A stretch of DNA of 64,000 nt from Herbaspirillum sp. SJZ107 (GTDB taxonomy: Bacteria > Pseudomonadota > Gammaproteobacteria > Burkholderiales > Burkholderiaceae_D). The position numbers were made by a program, and so were the translations under genes. Below, in pieces: positions 26,460 through 35,073 of the stretch. The stretch's first letter is position 1; each line of letters opens with the position of its first letter. The stretch is from positions 1,488,001 through 1,552,000 of the forward strand of contig NZ_VFNH01000001.1 of assembly GCF_006715485.1 (NCBI RefSeq). Reading direction: 5' to 3'. The notes beneath the pieces were generated by a model. That model did no database searches, was not told the origin of the DNA, and worked only from the letters and a program-made list of their open reading frames with translations.

Positions 26460-27650
26460 TCACGAATAGGCGGTCGGTTCCGGCAGGCGGCCTTCGAGGG
26501 CGTAGCGCCCCAGGTCGCGCAGCTTGTAGTCGACCGGATCGTGCAGCGTGTGCACACGGGCATTGCGCCAGAAGCGGTCGAAGCCGAAGCGGGCGGACGT
26601 CGAGCGGGCGCCGGTCAGCTCGAACAGCTGGCTGCCGATCTCGATCGAGGCGCGGTGCGCCAGCACCCTGGCTTCGGCCACGGCCACCGCCACTTCGCCA
26701 CGCTCCGCCGCGGTCAGGTCGGCACCGCGCCGGAAGGCGGCATCGAGCTTGCGCGCCGCCTCGTCGGCCAGCAGCTGGGCCGGGCGCACCAGCAGGTGGA
26801 ATTCGCCGAAGCGGTGCTGGATGAAGGGATCGTCGACCGCGTTTTCCACGCCGGACGCGAACCAGGGCCGCGCCTCGTCGCGCAGGTAGCCGCGCGCGGC
26901 CGCCAGCGCGCCTTCGGCCAGGCCGAGGTAGAGATTGGTCACGACCAGCTGGGCCACCTGCGAGCGCAGCGTCGCCTGCGGCGTGGCGGCGCGGCCGGCA
27001 TGCTGCAGCACCAGGTCGTCGCTCAGCGTGACGTTGTTGAAGCGGACGTTGCCGCTGTCGGTCTGGCGCTGGCCGAAGGCATCCCAGTCGGCCTGTACCT
27101 CGATGCCGGCCTGGCGCGTCGGCAGTACGGCGATCAGCGGCGCGGCGGCCAGCGGGTCCCAGGCGGAGATGGTGAGCCAGTCGGAACCGACCGAGCCGGA
27201 GGCGAAGCTCTTGATCCCGTTCAGCAGGTAGCCGCCGGCCGAGGGCACACCGACCAGGCGCTTGTCGAGCGGGTTCAGGGCATTGCCCCAGAAGGCGTTG
27301 GTGGCGACGGTGTCGGTCAGCAGGCGCCGCTGCTGCCCGCTGCTGCCGTACAGCCGGATGCCGGCCAGCTGCAGGTGGTGGAAGCCGAGCAGGTGCGCCA
27401 GGGCGCTGTCGGCGCGGGCGACGATGCGCACGGCGCGGTAGACCGTGGGCCAGTCGGCGCCGAGGCCGCCGAATTCGGCCGGGATCGAGAGCGCCAGCAG
27501 GCCGGAGGCGCGGATCCATTCGCGTTCTTCGGCCGCATGGCCGCCGACGCGGTCGCGCTCTACCGCGGTAGTGGCCAGGCGTTCGGCCAGCCTGTCGGCG
27601 GCGGCGATCGGATCAAACTCGGTGGGCGCAGCGGGAAATGCCAGGTGCAT
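26460..27650 (-). CDS. Acyl-CoA dehydrogenase-like monooxygenase (DszC/SfnB type)
   Basis: This protein of about 396 residues has the acyl-CoA dehydrogenase fold used by flavin-dependent sulfur oxygenases DszC and SfnB. It has ASGLLALSIPAEFGGLGADWPTVYRAVRIVA, then LGFHHLQLAGIRLYGS, FWGNALNPLDKRLVG, LNGIKSFASGSVGSDWLTISAW, and near the end FELTGARSTSARFGFDRFWRNARVHTLHDPVDYKLRD. The last stretch is typical of this subgroup and unlike true acyl-CoA dehydrogenases. It probably oxidises a sulfur atom in an organosulfur compound using reduced flavin. It is the first gene of an eight-gene minus-strand run; the ATG at 27650 is chosen over the longer open frame. Confidence 0.9.
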   Translation of the reverse strand: MHLAFPAAPTEFDPIAAADRLAERLATTAVERDRVGGHAAEEREWIRASGLLALSIPAEFGGLGADWPTVYRAVRIVARADSALAHLLGFHHLQLAGIRLYGSSGQQRRLLTDTVATNAFWGNALNPLDKRLVGVPSAGGYLLNGIKSFASGSVGSDWLTISAWDPLAAAPLIAVLPTRQAGIEVQADWDAFGQRQTDSGNVRFNNVTLSDDLVLQHAGRAATPQATLRSQVAQLVVTNLYLGLAEGALAAARGYLRDEARPWFASGVENAVDDPFIQHRFGEFHLLVRPAQLLADEAARKLDAAFRRGADLTAAERGEVAVAVAEARVLAHRASIEIGSQLFELTGARSTSARFGFDRFWRNARVHTLHDPVDYKLRDLGRYALEGRLPEPTAYS

Positions 27651-27924
27651 GGTGAATATCCAGGTCAGCAATGGCAGCCAGTATTGCAAACGGCTGTCGG
27701 TGCGTGAACGAAGATATTCGGGCTTGCATATTTGCTAAACGCTAAAACGAAAAGCGTCTAAGCATGTGCGCGGCATGGGCGGAAACGGATCGAAGCGCTT
27801 GACAAAGCCCGTTCTTGCTCTGATGGCATGAAGGTCGTACAGTGAGCCATACTCACCGTCCGCTAGTGGCCAGGAGCGCACCAAGGCGAAGGATGAGGAA
27901 CCGTTAAATGTGGTAAAGGACCCG

Positions 27925-28290
27925 ATGAGCAGAACCGTGTTGCGCATGAAGTCGATTGCGTTGCGCTTTGTGAGTGCAGCCGGTCTCACCTACTTGTCGC
28001 TGGTTGCGCCAGGACATGTTGTCGCCGTCTGCGGCAATCTGGGCACGCCACTCTATTGCCCGGTACTCGCGTATGGGTTTCCGCTACCATTCCTTGCAGA
28101 TAGTCGGACGACCTCACCGATTGGTTCAGTGGCTAGAGATCCCTTGTCGATAGCGACAGGTCTGGATGATCTTCTGTGGCCACGGCTGGGTCTTGCGTTA
28201 TTGTTCTGGATGCTCGTGGTCGCGATCAGCGCATCAGGATGGCGGCGTTGGGTGCGCATACGAAAAAGCAGTACCAGTACATCTGCTTAG
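27925..28290 (+). CDS. Small membrane protein of unknown function
   Basis: The 121 residues carry two hydrophobic segments: one near the N terminus (LRFVSAAGLTYLSLVAPGHVVAV) and one near residue 90 (LGLALLFWMLVVAISASGW), followed by a basic tail (RRWVRIRKSS). The N-terminal segment could be an uncleaved signal anchor. AAAGGA four bases before the ATG at 27925 supports the start. No family is recognised. Its codon use and GC content are lower than in the flanking operons, suggesting recent acquisition. Confidence 0.6.
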   Translation: MSRTVLRMKSIALRFVSAAGLTYLSLVAPGHVVAVCGNLGTPLYCPVLAYGFPLPFLADSRTTSPIGSVARDPLSIATGLDDLLWPRLGLALLFWMLVVAISASGWRRWVRIRKSSTSTSA

Positions 28291-28347
28291 GATCGGTACT
28301 CCCCAGAACATATGTCGCACCTCGGCCAATGTAGAAGCCCATATCGA

Positions 28348-29076
28348 ATGCCTAACTACCTCTTCAGCGTCTTTTTTGCACTACTTCTGGGCTTTGCGCT
28401 TACATCCGCTGACGCCGCGAGCTTCGACTGCAGGCGTGCTCAAAGCAAGGTCGAATCGATGATCTGTGCCGATAGCGATATATCGAGGCTCGATGAACAG
28501 CTTGACGCCGCCTACATGCACATCCGTACGATGTCTCGCGATGACAAAACGGAAAAAGCGATCCAACGTGCTTGGCTAAGGGCGAGAAACACATGCGCTG
28601 ACTTGGCTTGCTTGCAGCGCGTGTACACATCGCGCATAGCGGAGTTGCGGGCCAGGTCCGCCAGTAACAGTCCGCTGGTCGGTGTCTGGACAAAAGAGTT
28701 TTCCTGTGACCCGCTCAGCGGAATTTATGCGGAAAGGTGCAAACAGGGCCAACGCGACAAATTCGAATTGTCGATCGTGGTTGAGGGGGACCATGTTTGC
28801 GCGCTCCACGTGGTCTGGGCGAACATGGGCAATCGAGTCGATGAAATCGAGGATGTGCAGCCGTCAATGACCGGTAAGACTGATGGCAATAGGGCCACGG
28901 TCCGCTTCACCAGCACTTGGGGTGGGACCGGAGCAGCCACTCTGCGCGTCGAAGGCGATTCCTTGCATTGGAAAGTGACGGGCAAGGATAACGGAGAAAG
29001 CTGGATTCCGGATGAAGCCGTTCTACAACGCATTCCCGCAGGTGCATACGATCGGATGCCGGAATGTGGACGGTGA
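28348..29076 (+). CDS. LprI-like secreted protein (DUF1311 domain)
   Basis: The protein has about 242 residues. A signal peptide (PNYLFSVFFALLLGFALTSADA) is followed by an LprI/DUF1311 domain with the expected cysteines: SFDCRRAQSKVESMICAD, SRLDEQLDAAY and NTCADLACLQRVYTSRI. LprI domains occur in lysozyme-inhibitor lipoproteins and many uncharacterised secreted proteins. The C-terminal ~130 residues (from GVWTKEFSCDP) look like a separate beta-rich domain with two more cysteines and no known name. An in-frame ATG at 28312 exists; the later ATG leaves a standard signal peptide. GC content is low compared with the rest of the window. Confidence 0.8.
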   Translation: MPNYLFSVFFALLLGFALTSADAASFDCRRAQSKVESMICADSDISRLDEQLDAAYMHIRTMSRDDKTEKAIQRAWLRARNTCADLACLQRVYTSRIAELRARSASNSPLVGVWTKEFSCDPLSGIYAERCKQGQRDKFELSIVVEGDHVCALHVVWANMGNRVDEIEDVQPSMTGKTDGNRATVRFTSTWGGTGAATLRVEGDSLHWKVTGKDNGESWIPDEAVLQRIPAGAYDRMPECGR

Positions 29077-29183
29077 AGGTGTGTTCGGGTCTGCAGCGGC
29101 CTGTCGTGACAGTCGGCGAGGAATCTCGACATCGACCGCGCACCAGGGCGTGAGAGATACGCCGAGACCTTCGTCAGGCACTC

Positions 29184-29852
29184 TCAGGCACCCAGCCTGT
29201 CGGCCAGTTCCCCGATATCGGCCACCAGCAGCTCGGGCGGCTCGGCCAGCGGGAAGGGCGCCTGGTCGTTACGGCGCACGAAGGCGTTGCGCAGGCCTGC
29301 CCAGCGCGCGCCGGCAACGTCCCAGCCGTGCGCCGCGACCAGCATGGCCCCCTCCGGTTCGACCCGCATGCGCCGGGCCGCGCCCTGGTAGACCGAGGTG
29401 TGGGGTTTGTAGACGCCCGTTTCCTGCACGCTGAACTGGGCATCGAAGCAGGCCGTCAGGCCGGCATAGTCCAGCTGGCTGCGCAGGCCGGTGGTGGTGG
29501 AGTTCGACAGTGCCGCCAGTTTGAAACCGGCGGCGCGCAGCCGGGCCAGCGCCGGCGCCACGTCGGGGTAGGCGGGCAGGCGCGTGATCGGCGCGATGGC
29601 GCTGCGGGCCTGCTCCTCGGACAGCGTGACGCCGCGTCCCTCGGCCAGCATGCGCAGCACGGCGGTGCCGATCTCGGGCAGGGTGGCGTACTGCTCCGCC
29701 AGCGACATCGCGGTGGCGTACTGCAGCATCGTGGTGAACCACAGCTTCGGGCTGTCGGCGCCCGGCAGCACGCGGCGGATGCTGGCCTGCAGCGGAGTCA
29801 GGTCGAGCAGGGTTTCATTGACGTCGAACAGCAGCAGGGTGGGTCGGGACAT
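29184..29852 (-). CDS. Haloacid dehalogenase type II (HAD superfamily)
   Basis: This 222-residue HAD hydrolase has motif I LLFDVNETLLDL (nucleophile Asp10, with Asn-Glu following as in L-2-haloacid dehalogenases). Motif II is ALSNSTTTGL, the motif III lysine is in GVYKPHTSVYQ, and motif IV is VAAHGWDVAGARWAGL. The AAHGWD variant and the DVNETL form fit type II 2-haloacid dehalogenases, which convert L-2-haloacids to D-2-hydroxyacids. Physiological substrates of many such proteins are unknown. It is a single gene on the minus strand. Confidence 0.88.
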   Translation of the reverse strand: MSRPTLLLFDVNETLLDLTPLQASIRRVLPGADSPKLWFTTMLQYATAMSLAEQYATLPEIGTAVLRMLAEGRGVTLSEEQARSAIAPITRLPAYPDVAPALARLRAAGFKLAALSNSTTTGLRSQLDYAGLTACFDAQFSVQETGVYKPHTSVYQGAARRMRVEPEGAMLVAAHGWDVAGARWAGLRNAFVRRNDQAPFPLAEPPELLVADIGELADRLGA

Positions 29853-29925
29853 GGGCGCGTGCGTATATATAAAGACGCATCATCGCGCATCCCGGACGGC
29901 AGCGGCGCGCGCCAGAATAACTACT

Positions 29926-30552
29926 TCAGCGCGCAATGATCAAGCGCAGCCCCAGCCCGATAAAGATAATCCCGGCGGCGCGGTCCAGCCACACGCCCGC
30001 CTTGGGCTTGCGGTTCAGCCAGGCGCCGACGCTGCCCGAAAAGAAGCCCAGCAAGCCGAACAGCACCGCCGCCTGCACGGCAAAGGTCAGCCCGAGCAAG
30101 GCCGTCTGCAGCGTGACGTGGCCGTGCGCGGGCACCACGAACTGGGGCAGGAAGGAGAGGAAGAACAGCGCCACCTTGGGATTGATGGCCGCGGCGATCG
30201 CGCCCTTCATCATCAGCGCGCGCGGCGACTCCACCACACCTTCGACCCCACCGACCTTGCCGCCACCGCGGCTGCGCAGCGCGCCGAAGCCGAGCCAGGC
30301 CAGGTACAGGCCGCCGCACACCTTGAGCGCGGTAAAGGCCAGCGGCGAGGCGGCGATCAGGGCGCTGACGCCGATCACGGCCAGCAGGGTGTGGCTGAGC
30401 GTCCCCAGCGCGCAACCGAGGCCGAAGGCCATGCCGCGCAGCCGCCCCTTGGCCATGCCGAGGCTGAGCACCAGCATGTTGTCCGGTCCGGGGGAGAGCG
30501 TCAGCAGGATGACGGTGCCGAGGAAGGGGAAGAACTGGTCGTAGGTCAGCAT
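29926..30552 (-). CDS. LysE family amino acid exporter
   Basis: This inner membrane protein of about 208 residues has the RhtB/LysE signature FLGTVILLTLSPGPDNMLVLSLGMAKG near the N terminus and GGLYLAWLGFGAL. It also has a second conserved segment GAIAAAINPKVALFFLSFLPQFV. Family members export amino acids or derivatives such as homoserine, threonine or leucine. I start at ATG 30552, which gives the usual family length; ATG 30582 is open too, and neither has a clear ribosome-binding site. It is divergent from the metallophosphoesterase gene. Confidence 0.88.
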   Translation of the reverse strand: MLTYDQFFPFLGTVILLTLSPGPDNMLVLSLGMAKGRLRGMAFGLGCALGTLSHTLLAVIGVSALIAASPLAFTALKVCGGLYLAWLGFGALRSRGGGKVGGVEGVVESPRALMMKGAIAAAINPKVALFFLSFLPQFVVPAHGHVTLQTALLGLTFAVQAAVLFGLLGFFSGSVGAWLNRKPKAGVWLDRAAGIIFIGLGLRLIIAR

Positions 30553-30697
30553 CGGAGCGCGGGAAGGACAAGGGTCTGCCATCTTACACGGCCTCGACTG
30601 CCCGCACTAGCCACAGGGCCTGCCACGCCGTTGCCGGTATCGGGGACCGTGGGCCATGGTGTAAAGTGCGGCTTTGCCCAGGCCGCAGGCGACGACC

Positions 30698-31570
30698 ATG
30701 ACCAGGAATAAGTCCGACCGTCCGATCCGCAACGCCACCGAACGCACCCTCGACGCCTTGCTGCTGCAGGGGCGGGTAGCCAGGCTGAGTTACCGCCTCG
30801 GCGGGCTGGGCCGGATGCGGGTCACACGCCAGGCCGTTGCGCTCGGACCGCGACAAACGCTGCCGCGGCCGCTGCGCATCGGGTTCGCCTCCGACTTCCA
30901 CGCCGGGCCGACCACGCATCCCGCCCTGTACGACGACCTGCGCGCCGCGATCGAGCGCGAGCAGCCCGACGTGCTGCTGCTCGGCGGCGACTACGTTTCC
31001 TTCCGCGCCGACTACATCGAGGCCCTGCGCGGCTTCCTGCACGGGGCGCGGGCGCCGCTCGGCACCTATGCTGCGATCGGCAACCACGATATCTGGAATG
31101 GCCGGGCGCCGGTGGAGGCGGCGCTGCGCGCGGCCGGGATCGAGGTGCTGGTCAACCGCAGCGTGGCCCTGCCGGCGCCGTTCGGCGCAGTCAGCATCTG
31201 CGGCATCGACGATCCCTGGACCGGGCAGCCGTCGGCCAGCGCCGCGTTCGCCGGTGCCGAGCAGGCCGCGGTGCGCGTGTTCCTGACGCATTCGCCGGAT
31301 GGCGTGTTCCTGCTCGACGACCGGGAAAGCCAGCGCTACGACGCCGGTTTTGCCGGCCATACCCACAACGGCCAGATCGCCACGCCCGGCGGGCGGCCAT
31401 TGTTCCGTCCCGGCGGGCCCGGCTCGCGGGAATACAGCTATGGCCGCTACGACATTCCGGGCAAGGGCCCGCTCTTCGTCAGTTGCGGCGTCGGCTGTTC
31501 CGGCATCCCGCTGCGCCTGAATGCGGATCCGGAACTCCTGCTCTGCACGCTGACGGCGCAGGACGACTGA
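30698..31570 (+). CDS. Metallophosphoesterase
   Basis: This protein of about 290 residues has the complete calcineurin-like metal-binding set: DFHAG (Asp-x-His), GGDY, GNHD, LTHSPD and GHTHNGQ. It resembles the YkuE/YaeI group that acts on membrane lipid head groups or UDP-diacylglucosamine-like substrates, but no membrane anchor is obvious at the N terminus, which is basic (TRNKSDRPIRNATERT). Start at ATG 30698; a TTG 24 bases earlier is open. The substrate is unknown. Confidence 0.88.
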   Translation: MTRNKSDRPIRNATERTLDALLLQGRVARLSYRLGGLGRMRVTRQAVALGPRQTLPRPLRIGFASDFHAGPTTHPALYDDLRAAIEREQPDVLLLGGDYVSFRADYIEALRGFLHGARAPLGTYAAIGNHDIWNGRAPVEAALRAAGIEVLVNRSVALPAPFGAVSICGIDDPWTGQPSASAAFAGAEQAAVRVFLTHSPDGVFLLDDRESQRYDAGFAGHTHNGQIATPGGRPLFRPGGPGSREYSYGRYDIPGKGPLFVSCGVGCSGIPLRLNADPELLLCTLTAQDD

Positions 31571-31672
31571 GGCCGCGGAGACCATATTTCATCTTCCTCA
31601 AGCCACCCAACATTGTTTTTTGAGTATTTCCTTTGATTCTGGATAACAGAATAGCGATAATGTGACGCCACT

Positions 31673-31831
31673 AGGACCTGTCCGAAAGGAAAGGTCCTTT
31701 GCTTCCGCCTGGCATCCTTATTGCTTGCCAGAAGCGGTCGCAGGCCCGCGCCCGAGGAGGAGACATCCAAAGGTCGGCCGGCGATACCCTCGCCGTGTCG
31801 CAGCATCAAGCCCGACTAAGCACGCCCGACC
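31673..31831 (+). promoter_or_regulatory. Structured leader upstream of an amino acid transporter
   Basis: The 306-base gap before the transporter holds three strong hairpins. Hairpin 1 (31673-31698) is AGGACC/GGTCCT with an inner TCC-GAAA-GGA tetraloop. Hairpin 2 (31705-31737) is CCGC/GCGG extended by CTGGCA/TGCCAG. Hairpin 3 (31779-31795) is CGGCGA/TCGCCG around TACCC. GGTCGG (31772-31777) can also pair with CCGACC (31826-31831), enclosing hairpin 3. This density of base pairing, ending about 45 bases before the start codon, suggests an RNA-level control element. I cannot match it to a named riboswitch. Bases 31571-31670 are AT-richer and may hold the promoter. Confidence 0.45.
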
Positions 31832-31876
31832 ATAAGAAAGGGCACGGGGTCTATCATCAATTGATTGGAGAAAGCA

Positions 31877-33283
31877 GTGAGTCTTTTCAGAACCAAGAAT
31901 CTCGACCAGATGGTCGCCAGCAGCCAGAAGACCGGCGGGCTGAAGAAAGTGCTGGGCCCGATGGACCTGATCCTGATGGGCATCGGGGCGATCGTCGGCA
32001 CCGGTATTTTCGTGCTGACCGGCACCGGCGCGCTCACGGCCGGCCCGGCGCTGACCGTGTCCTTCATCGTCGCCGCGATCGCGTGCGGCTTCGCCGCCAT
32101 GTGCTATGCCGAGTTCGCCTCGACGGTGCCGATCGCCGGCTCGATCTATACCTACAGCTATGCGGTGCTGGGCGAACTGGTGGCCTGGATGATCGGCTGG
32201 GACCTGCTGCTCGAGTACGGCTTGGCGACCTCGACCGTGGCGGTCGGCTGGTCCGGCTATTTCCAGTCCTTCCTGCATGGCTGGGGTTTCGACCTGCCCA
32301 CGGCCCTGACCGCCGCGCCGGGCGCGCGTCCGGGCGTGGACACCGTCATGAACCTGCCGGCGCTGTGCATCATGCTGTTCCTGACCTGGATGCTGTCGCT
32401 CGGCGTGCGTGAGTCGGCGCGTGTCAACAACGTCATGGTGGCCATCAAGATGACCATCGTGCTGCTGTTCATCATCTTCGGGTTCGGCCACGTGAACACC
32501 GACAACTGGCAGCCGTACGCGCCGTTCGGTGCCTCGGGCATCATGAGCGCCGCCGCGCTGGTGTTCTTTGCCTTCATCGGCTTCGATGCGGTGACCTCGG
32601 CCGCCGAGGAAGTCAAGAATCCGAAGCGCGACCTGCCGATCGGCATCATCGGTTCGCTGGCGATCTGCACGGTGCTGTACGTGATCGTCTCGGCGATCAT
32701 GACCGGCATCGTCCCGTTCAAGCTGTTCGAAGGCGTTGACCACCCGGTGTCGCTGGCGCTGGAGCACGCGGGCGTGAACTGGCTGGCGCAGTGGACCAAT
32801 GTCGGCGCCATCCTCGGCATGACCACCGTGATGCTGGTGATGGCCTACGGCCAGACCCGCATCCTGTTCGCCATGTCGCGCGACGGCCTGCTGCCGGCGC
32901 GCCTGTCGACCGTGCACCCGAAATACGGCACCCCGTACTTCGCCACCTGGCTGGTCGGCATCGTGTTCGGCGTGATCGCCGCCTTCGTGCCGCTGAACGT
33001 GCTGGCCGAACTGGTCAACATCGGCACCCTGGCCGCGTTCTGCCTGGTGTCGGTCGCCGTGATCGTGCTGCGCAAGAAGCGTCCGGACCTGAAGCGCGCC
33101 TTCCGCTGCCCGGGCGTACCGGTGGTGCCGGCGATCGCCGTGCTGTTCTGCCTGGCGCTGATGTCCTTCCTGAGCCTGATCACCTGGATCGCCTTCGTGG
33201 TCTGGCTGGTGCTGGGCCTGGTGGTGTACTTCGGTTATGCGCGCTCGCGCTCGGTGCTGGGCGGCGCCGTGTCGAAGACCTGA
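31877..33283 (+). CDS. APC family amino acid permease, cationic amino acid transporter type
   Basis: This 468-residue permease of the CAT-like APC group starts FRTKNLDQMVAS and continues with GPMDLILMGIGAIVGTGIFVLTG (helix 1), FASTVPIAGSIYTYSYAVLGEL, FFAFIGFDAVTSAAEEVKNPKRDLP (helix 6) and LVMAYGQTRILFAMSRDGLLP. These are hallmarks of cationic-type exchangers such as YhdG/CAT. A GTG at 31877 six bases after TTGGAG is the best start. Because cyanophycin genes follow, arginine or another basic amino acid is an attractive but unproved substrate. A strong terminator follows, so it is its own transcription unit. Confidence 0.92.
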   Translation: MSLFRTKNLDQMVASSQKTGGLKKVLGPMDLILMGIGAIVGTGIFVLTGTGALTAGPALTVSFIVAAIACGFAAMCYAEFASTVPIAGSIYTYSYAVLGELVAWMIGWDLLLEYGLATSTVAVGWSGYFQSFLHGWGFDLPTALTAAPGARPGVDTVMNLPALCIMLFLTWMLSLGVRESARVNNVMVAIKMTIVLLFIIFGFGHVNTDNWQPYAPFGASGIMSAAALVFFAFIGFDAVTSAAEEVKNPKRDLPIGIIGSLAICTVLYVIVSAIMTGIVPFKLFEGVDHPVSLALEHAGVNWLAQWTNVGAILGMTTVMLVMAYGQTRILFAMSRDGLLPARLSTVHPKYGTPYFATWLVGIVFGVIAAFVPLNVLAELVNIGTLAAFCLVSVAVIVLRKKRPDLKRAFRCPGVPVVPAIAVLFCLALMSFLSLITWIAFVVWLVLGLVVYFGYARSRSVLGGAVSKT

Positions 33284-33314
33284 ACGCTCGTCGTCACTTT
33301 CGTTAGATCTGGAA

Positions 33315-33347
33315 GCTGCCCCTGTTTGCGCAGGGGCGGCTTTTTTT
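33315..33347 (+). terminator. Rho-independent terminator after the APC permease
   Basis: A ten-base-pair stem (GCTGCCCCTG with CAGGGGCGGC, one G-T pair) around a six-base loop is followed directly by seven T residues. This is a textbook intrinsic terminator on the plus strand, about 30 bases after the permease stop codon. Confidence 0.93.
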
Positions 33348-33522
33348 ATGCCCAGGGCATCGCTTGCCGCCCGTCGATGGTTGTCATTACGGTACTTCCT
33401 GCGGGCTTGAAATCGTAAAATTTTTGTAAGTTCTGTCCGACATTCATGTGGGATGCGTACCGATTACGTATAGACCGATGCGTCCGCATAATCATGGCAG
33501 AACATTTACTAGAAGATTCATT

Positions 33523-34986
33523 ATGACTTCAAGCTTAGCCGTCGACAGCCCTGAACGCGCCGCTGCAACCGCCACGAGCGACACTGCAATCCCGACCGCC
33601 AAGGCGCTGTACTTCTCCATGCTCGACAACCCCGAGGAAGCCGCGGTGGAGGCCCGCGCTTTCCTGCACGCCCAGATCGAGCTGGCCCGTTGCGAACCCG
33701 AAGAATTGCCGGAATCGGTAACGCAGTTGTCGGGATGGGTCCAGGGCCGTTCCGAAGCGGTCGGCCTGGCCTATCGCGAATACCTGAACGCGCGCAAAAA
33801 TGGTGCGGCGCGCCGCTACTTCACCAACAAGTCGCATGCGCTGGCCTTCCTGAAGGGCGCCGCACCGACCAAGCTGGCCGATGGCGCCTGGCTGTACGGC
33901 ACCCTGCCGCGCTGGGAAAACCCGGATTTCCACCCGCTGATCAAGACCTATCTCGAGGAACTCGGCGACGGCGTGCCCGACAAGAACCACGTGACCCTGT
34001 ACCGCCGCCTGCTGGCGGCGCATGGCTGCGAGCACTGGGAAGGCCTGTCGGACCCGCACTTCGTGCAGGGCGCGATCCAGTTCGCGCTGGCCTATAACGC
34101 CCAGGATTTCCTGCCCGAGATCGTCGGCTACAACCTCGGCTACGAGCAGCTGCCGCTGCACCTGCTGATCACGTCGTACGAGCTGAACGAGCTCGGCATC
34201 GACCCGTATTACTTCACGCTCCACGTCACCGTCGACAATGCCGGCAGCGGCCACGCCCACAAGGCGGTGCAGGCGCTGCGCAACCTGATGGCGCAGTCGA
34301 GCGACCCGGCCGCCTTCTACCGGCGCGTGCTGGACGGCTACCGCCTGAACGAGCTCGGTGCCAGCACCACCTCGATCATCGCCGGCTTCGACCTCGAAGC
34401 GGAGCTGGTCGAGATCTTCACCGCCAAGGCGGTGGTCGGCAAGAACATGCACTCGGATTACTGCCGCGTCGCCGGCCGCTCGATCAACGACTGGCTGGCC
34501 GAACCGGCCCAGATCCCGGCCTTCATGGCGGCGATGGAAGGCGCCGGTTGGATCAAGCGCGGCGAAGACGCCGAGAACAGCCGCTTCTGGCGCCTGATCC
34601 AGGGCGAGCGCGCCGAAATGTTCGGCGTGTTCTCGAGCTACGAACAGCAGGTGCTGCGCGACTGGATCCAGAGCTCGCGCGACGACAGCACGGCCGCGCG
34701 CACCGGCCGCGTGCTGAGCCACCGCGCGCGCCAGCGCACCCTGGACACGCTCAACCAGCACGCCGAGCGCGGCGCCTATCCGGAGCGTGGCCTGATCCGC
34801 CGCCGCCGCAGCGGCGCGGAGAGTGCCGGCGACGCCGAACTGCGCCAGCTCGAGCAAAAGGTGGCCGACGCCGCCGGCAAGCCGGAAGCGATGGCCATGC
34901 TGGCGCGCCTGATGTCGCCCGCCGTGCACCACACGGCGATCGGCCTGATGGCCACGCGCATGTATTCGCAGCTGCTGGACGCTTGA
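33523..34986 (+). CDS. Iron-containing redox enzyme family protein (heme-oxygenase-like fold)
   Basis: The protein has 487 residues. The middle region (about 120-310) looks like a heme-oxygenase-like di-iron oxidase/oxygenase (HDO) helical domain. Candidate metal ligands are E199 and E208 with H213 (LPEIVGYNLGYEQLPLH), then H234 and D238 with H244/H246 (YFTLHVTVDNAGSGHAH). Flanking parts are unassigned; the C-terminal ~110 residues are charged and helical. Related HDO enzymes oxidise amino acids or fatty acids with O2. It lies 87 bases upstream of cphA in the same direction with no terminator between, so a role tied to cyanophycin or its Arg/Asp building blocks is inferred. Start at ATG 33523; the ribosome-binding site is weak. 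Confidence 0.8.
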   Translation: MTSSLAVDSPERAAATATSDTAIPTAKALYFSMLDNPEEAAVEARAFLHAQIELARCEPEELPESVTQLSGWVQGRSEAVGLAYREYLNARKNGAARRYFTNKSHALAFLKGAAPTKLADGAWLYGTLPRWENPDFHPLIKTYLEELGDGVPDKNHVTLYRRLLAAHGCEHWEGLSDPHFVQGAIQFALAYNAQDFLPEIVGYNLGYEQLPLHLLITSYELNELGIDPYYFTLHVTVDNAGSGHAHKAVQALRNLMAQSSDPAAFYRRVLDGYRLNELGASTTSIIAGFDLEAELVEIFTAKAVVGKNMHSDYCRVAGRSINDWLAEPAQIPAFMAAMEGAGWIKRGEDAENSRFWRLIQGERAEMFGVFSSYEQQVLRDWIQSSRDDSTAARTGRVLSHRARQRTLDTLNQHAERGAYPERGLIRRRRSGAESAGDAELRQLEQKVADAAGKPEAMAMLARLMSPAVHHTAIGLMATRMYSQLLDA

Positions 34987-35073
34987 ACCTGTTCAGGCAA
35001 GACCAACCCTAGAAAGATCCGGCACGGGCGCGGCATGACCGCGCCCGGCTCTCGTTCCGAACAAGGAAATCCT

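Noticed and set aside
27735..27989. 84-codon minus-strand frame before the small membrane protein
   Set aside because: It overlaps the start of the plus-strand gene, which has a better ribosome-binding site and plausible membrane segments; no ribosome-binding site or motif seen for the minus frame.
31741..31800. CCCGAGGAGGAG in the permease leader as a SAH-type riboswitch core
   Set aside because: Only the CCGAGGAG part matches the remembered SAH consensus; the conserved following bases and pseudoknot partner are not there.
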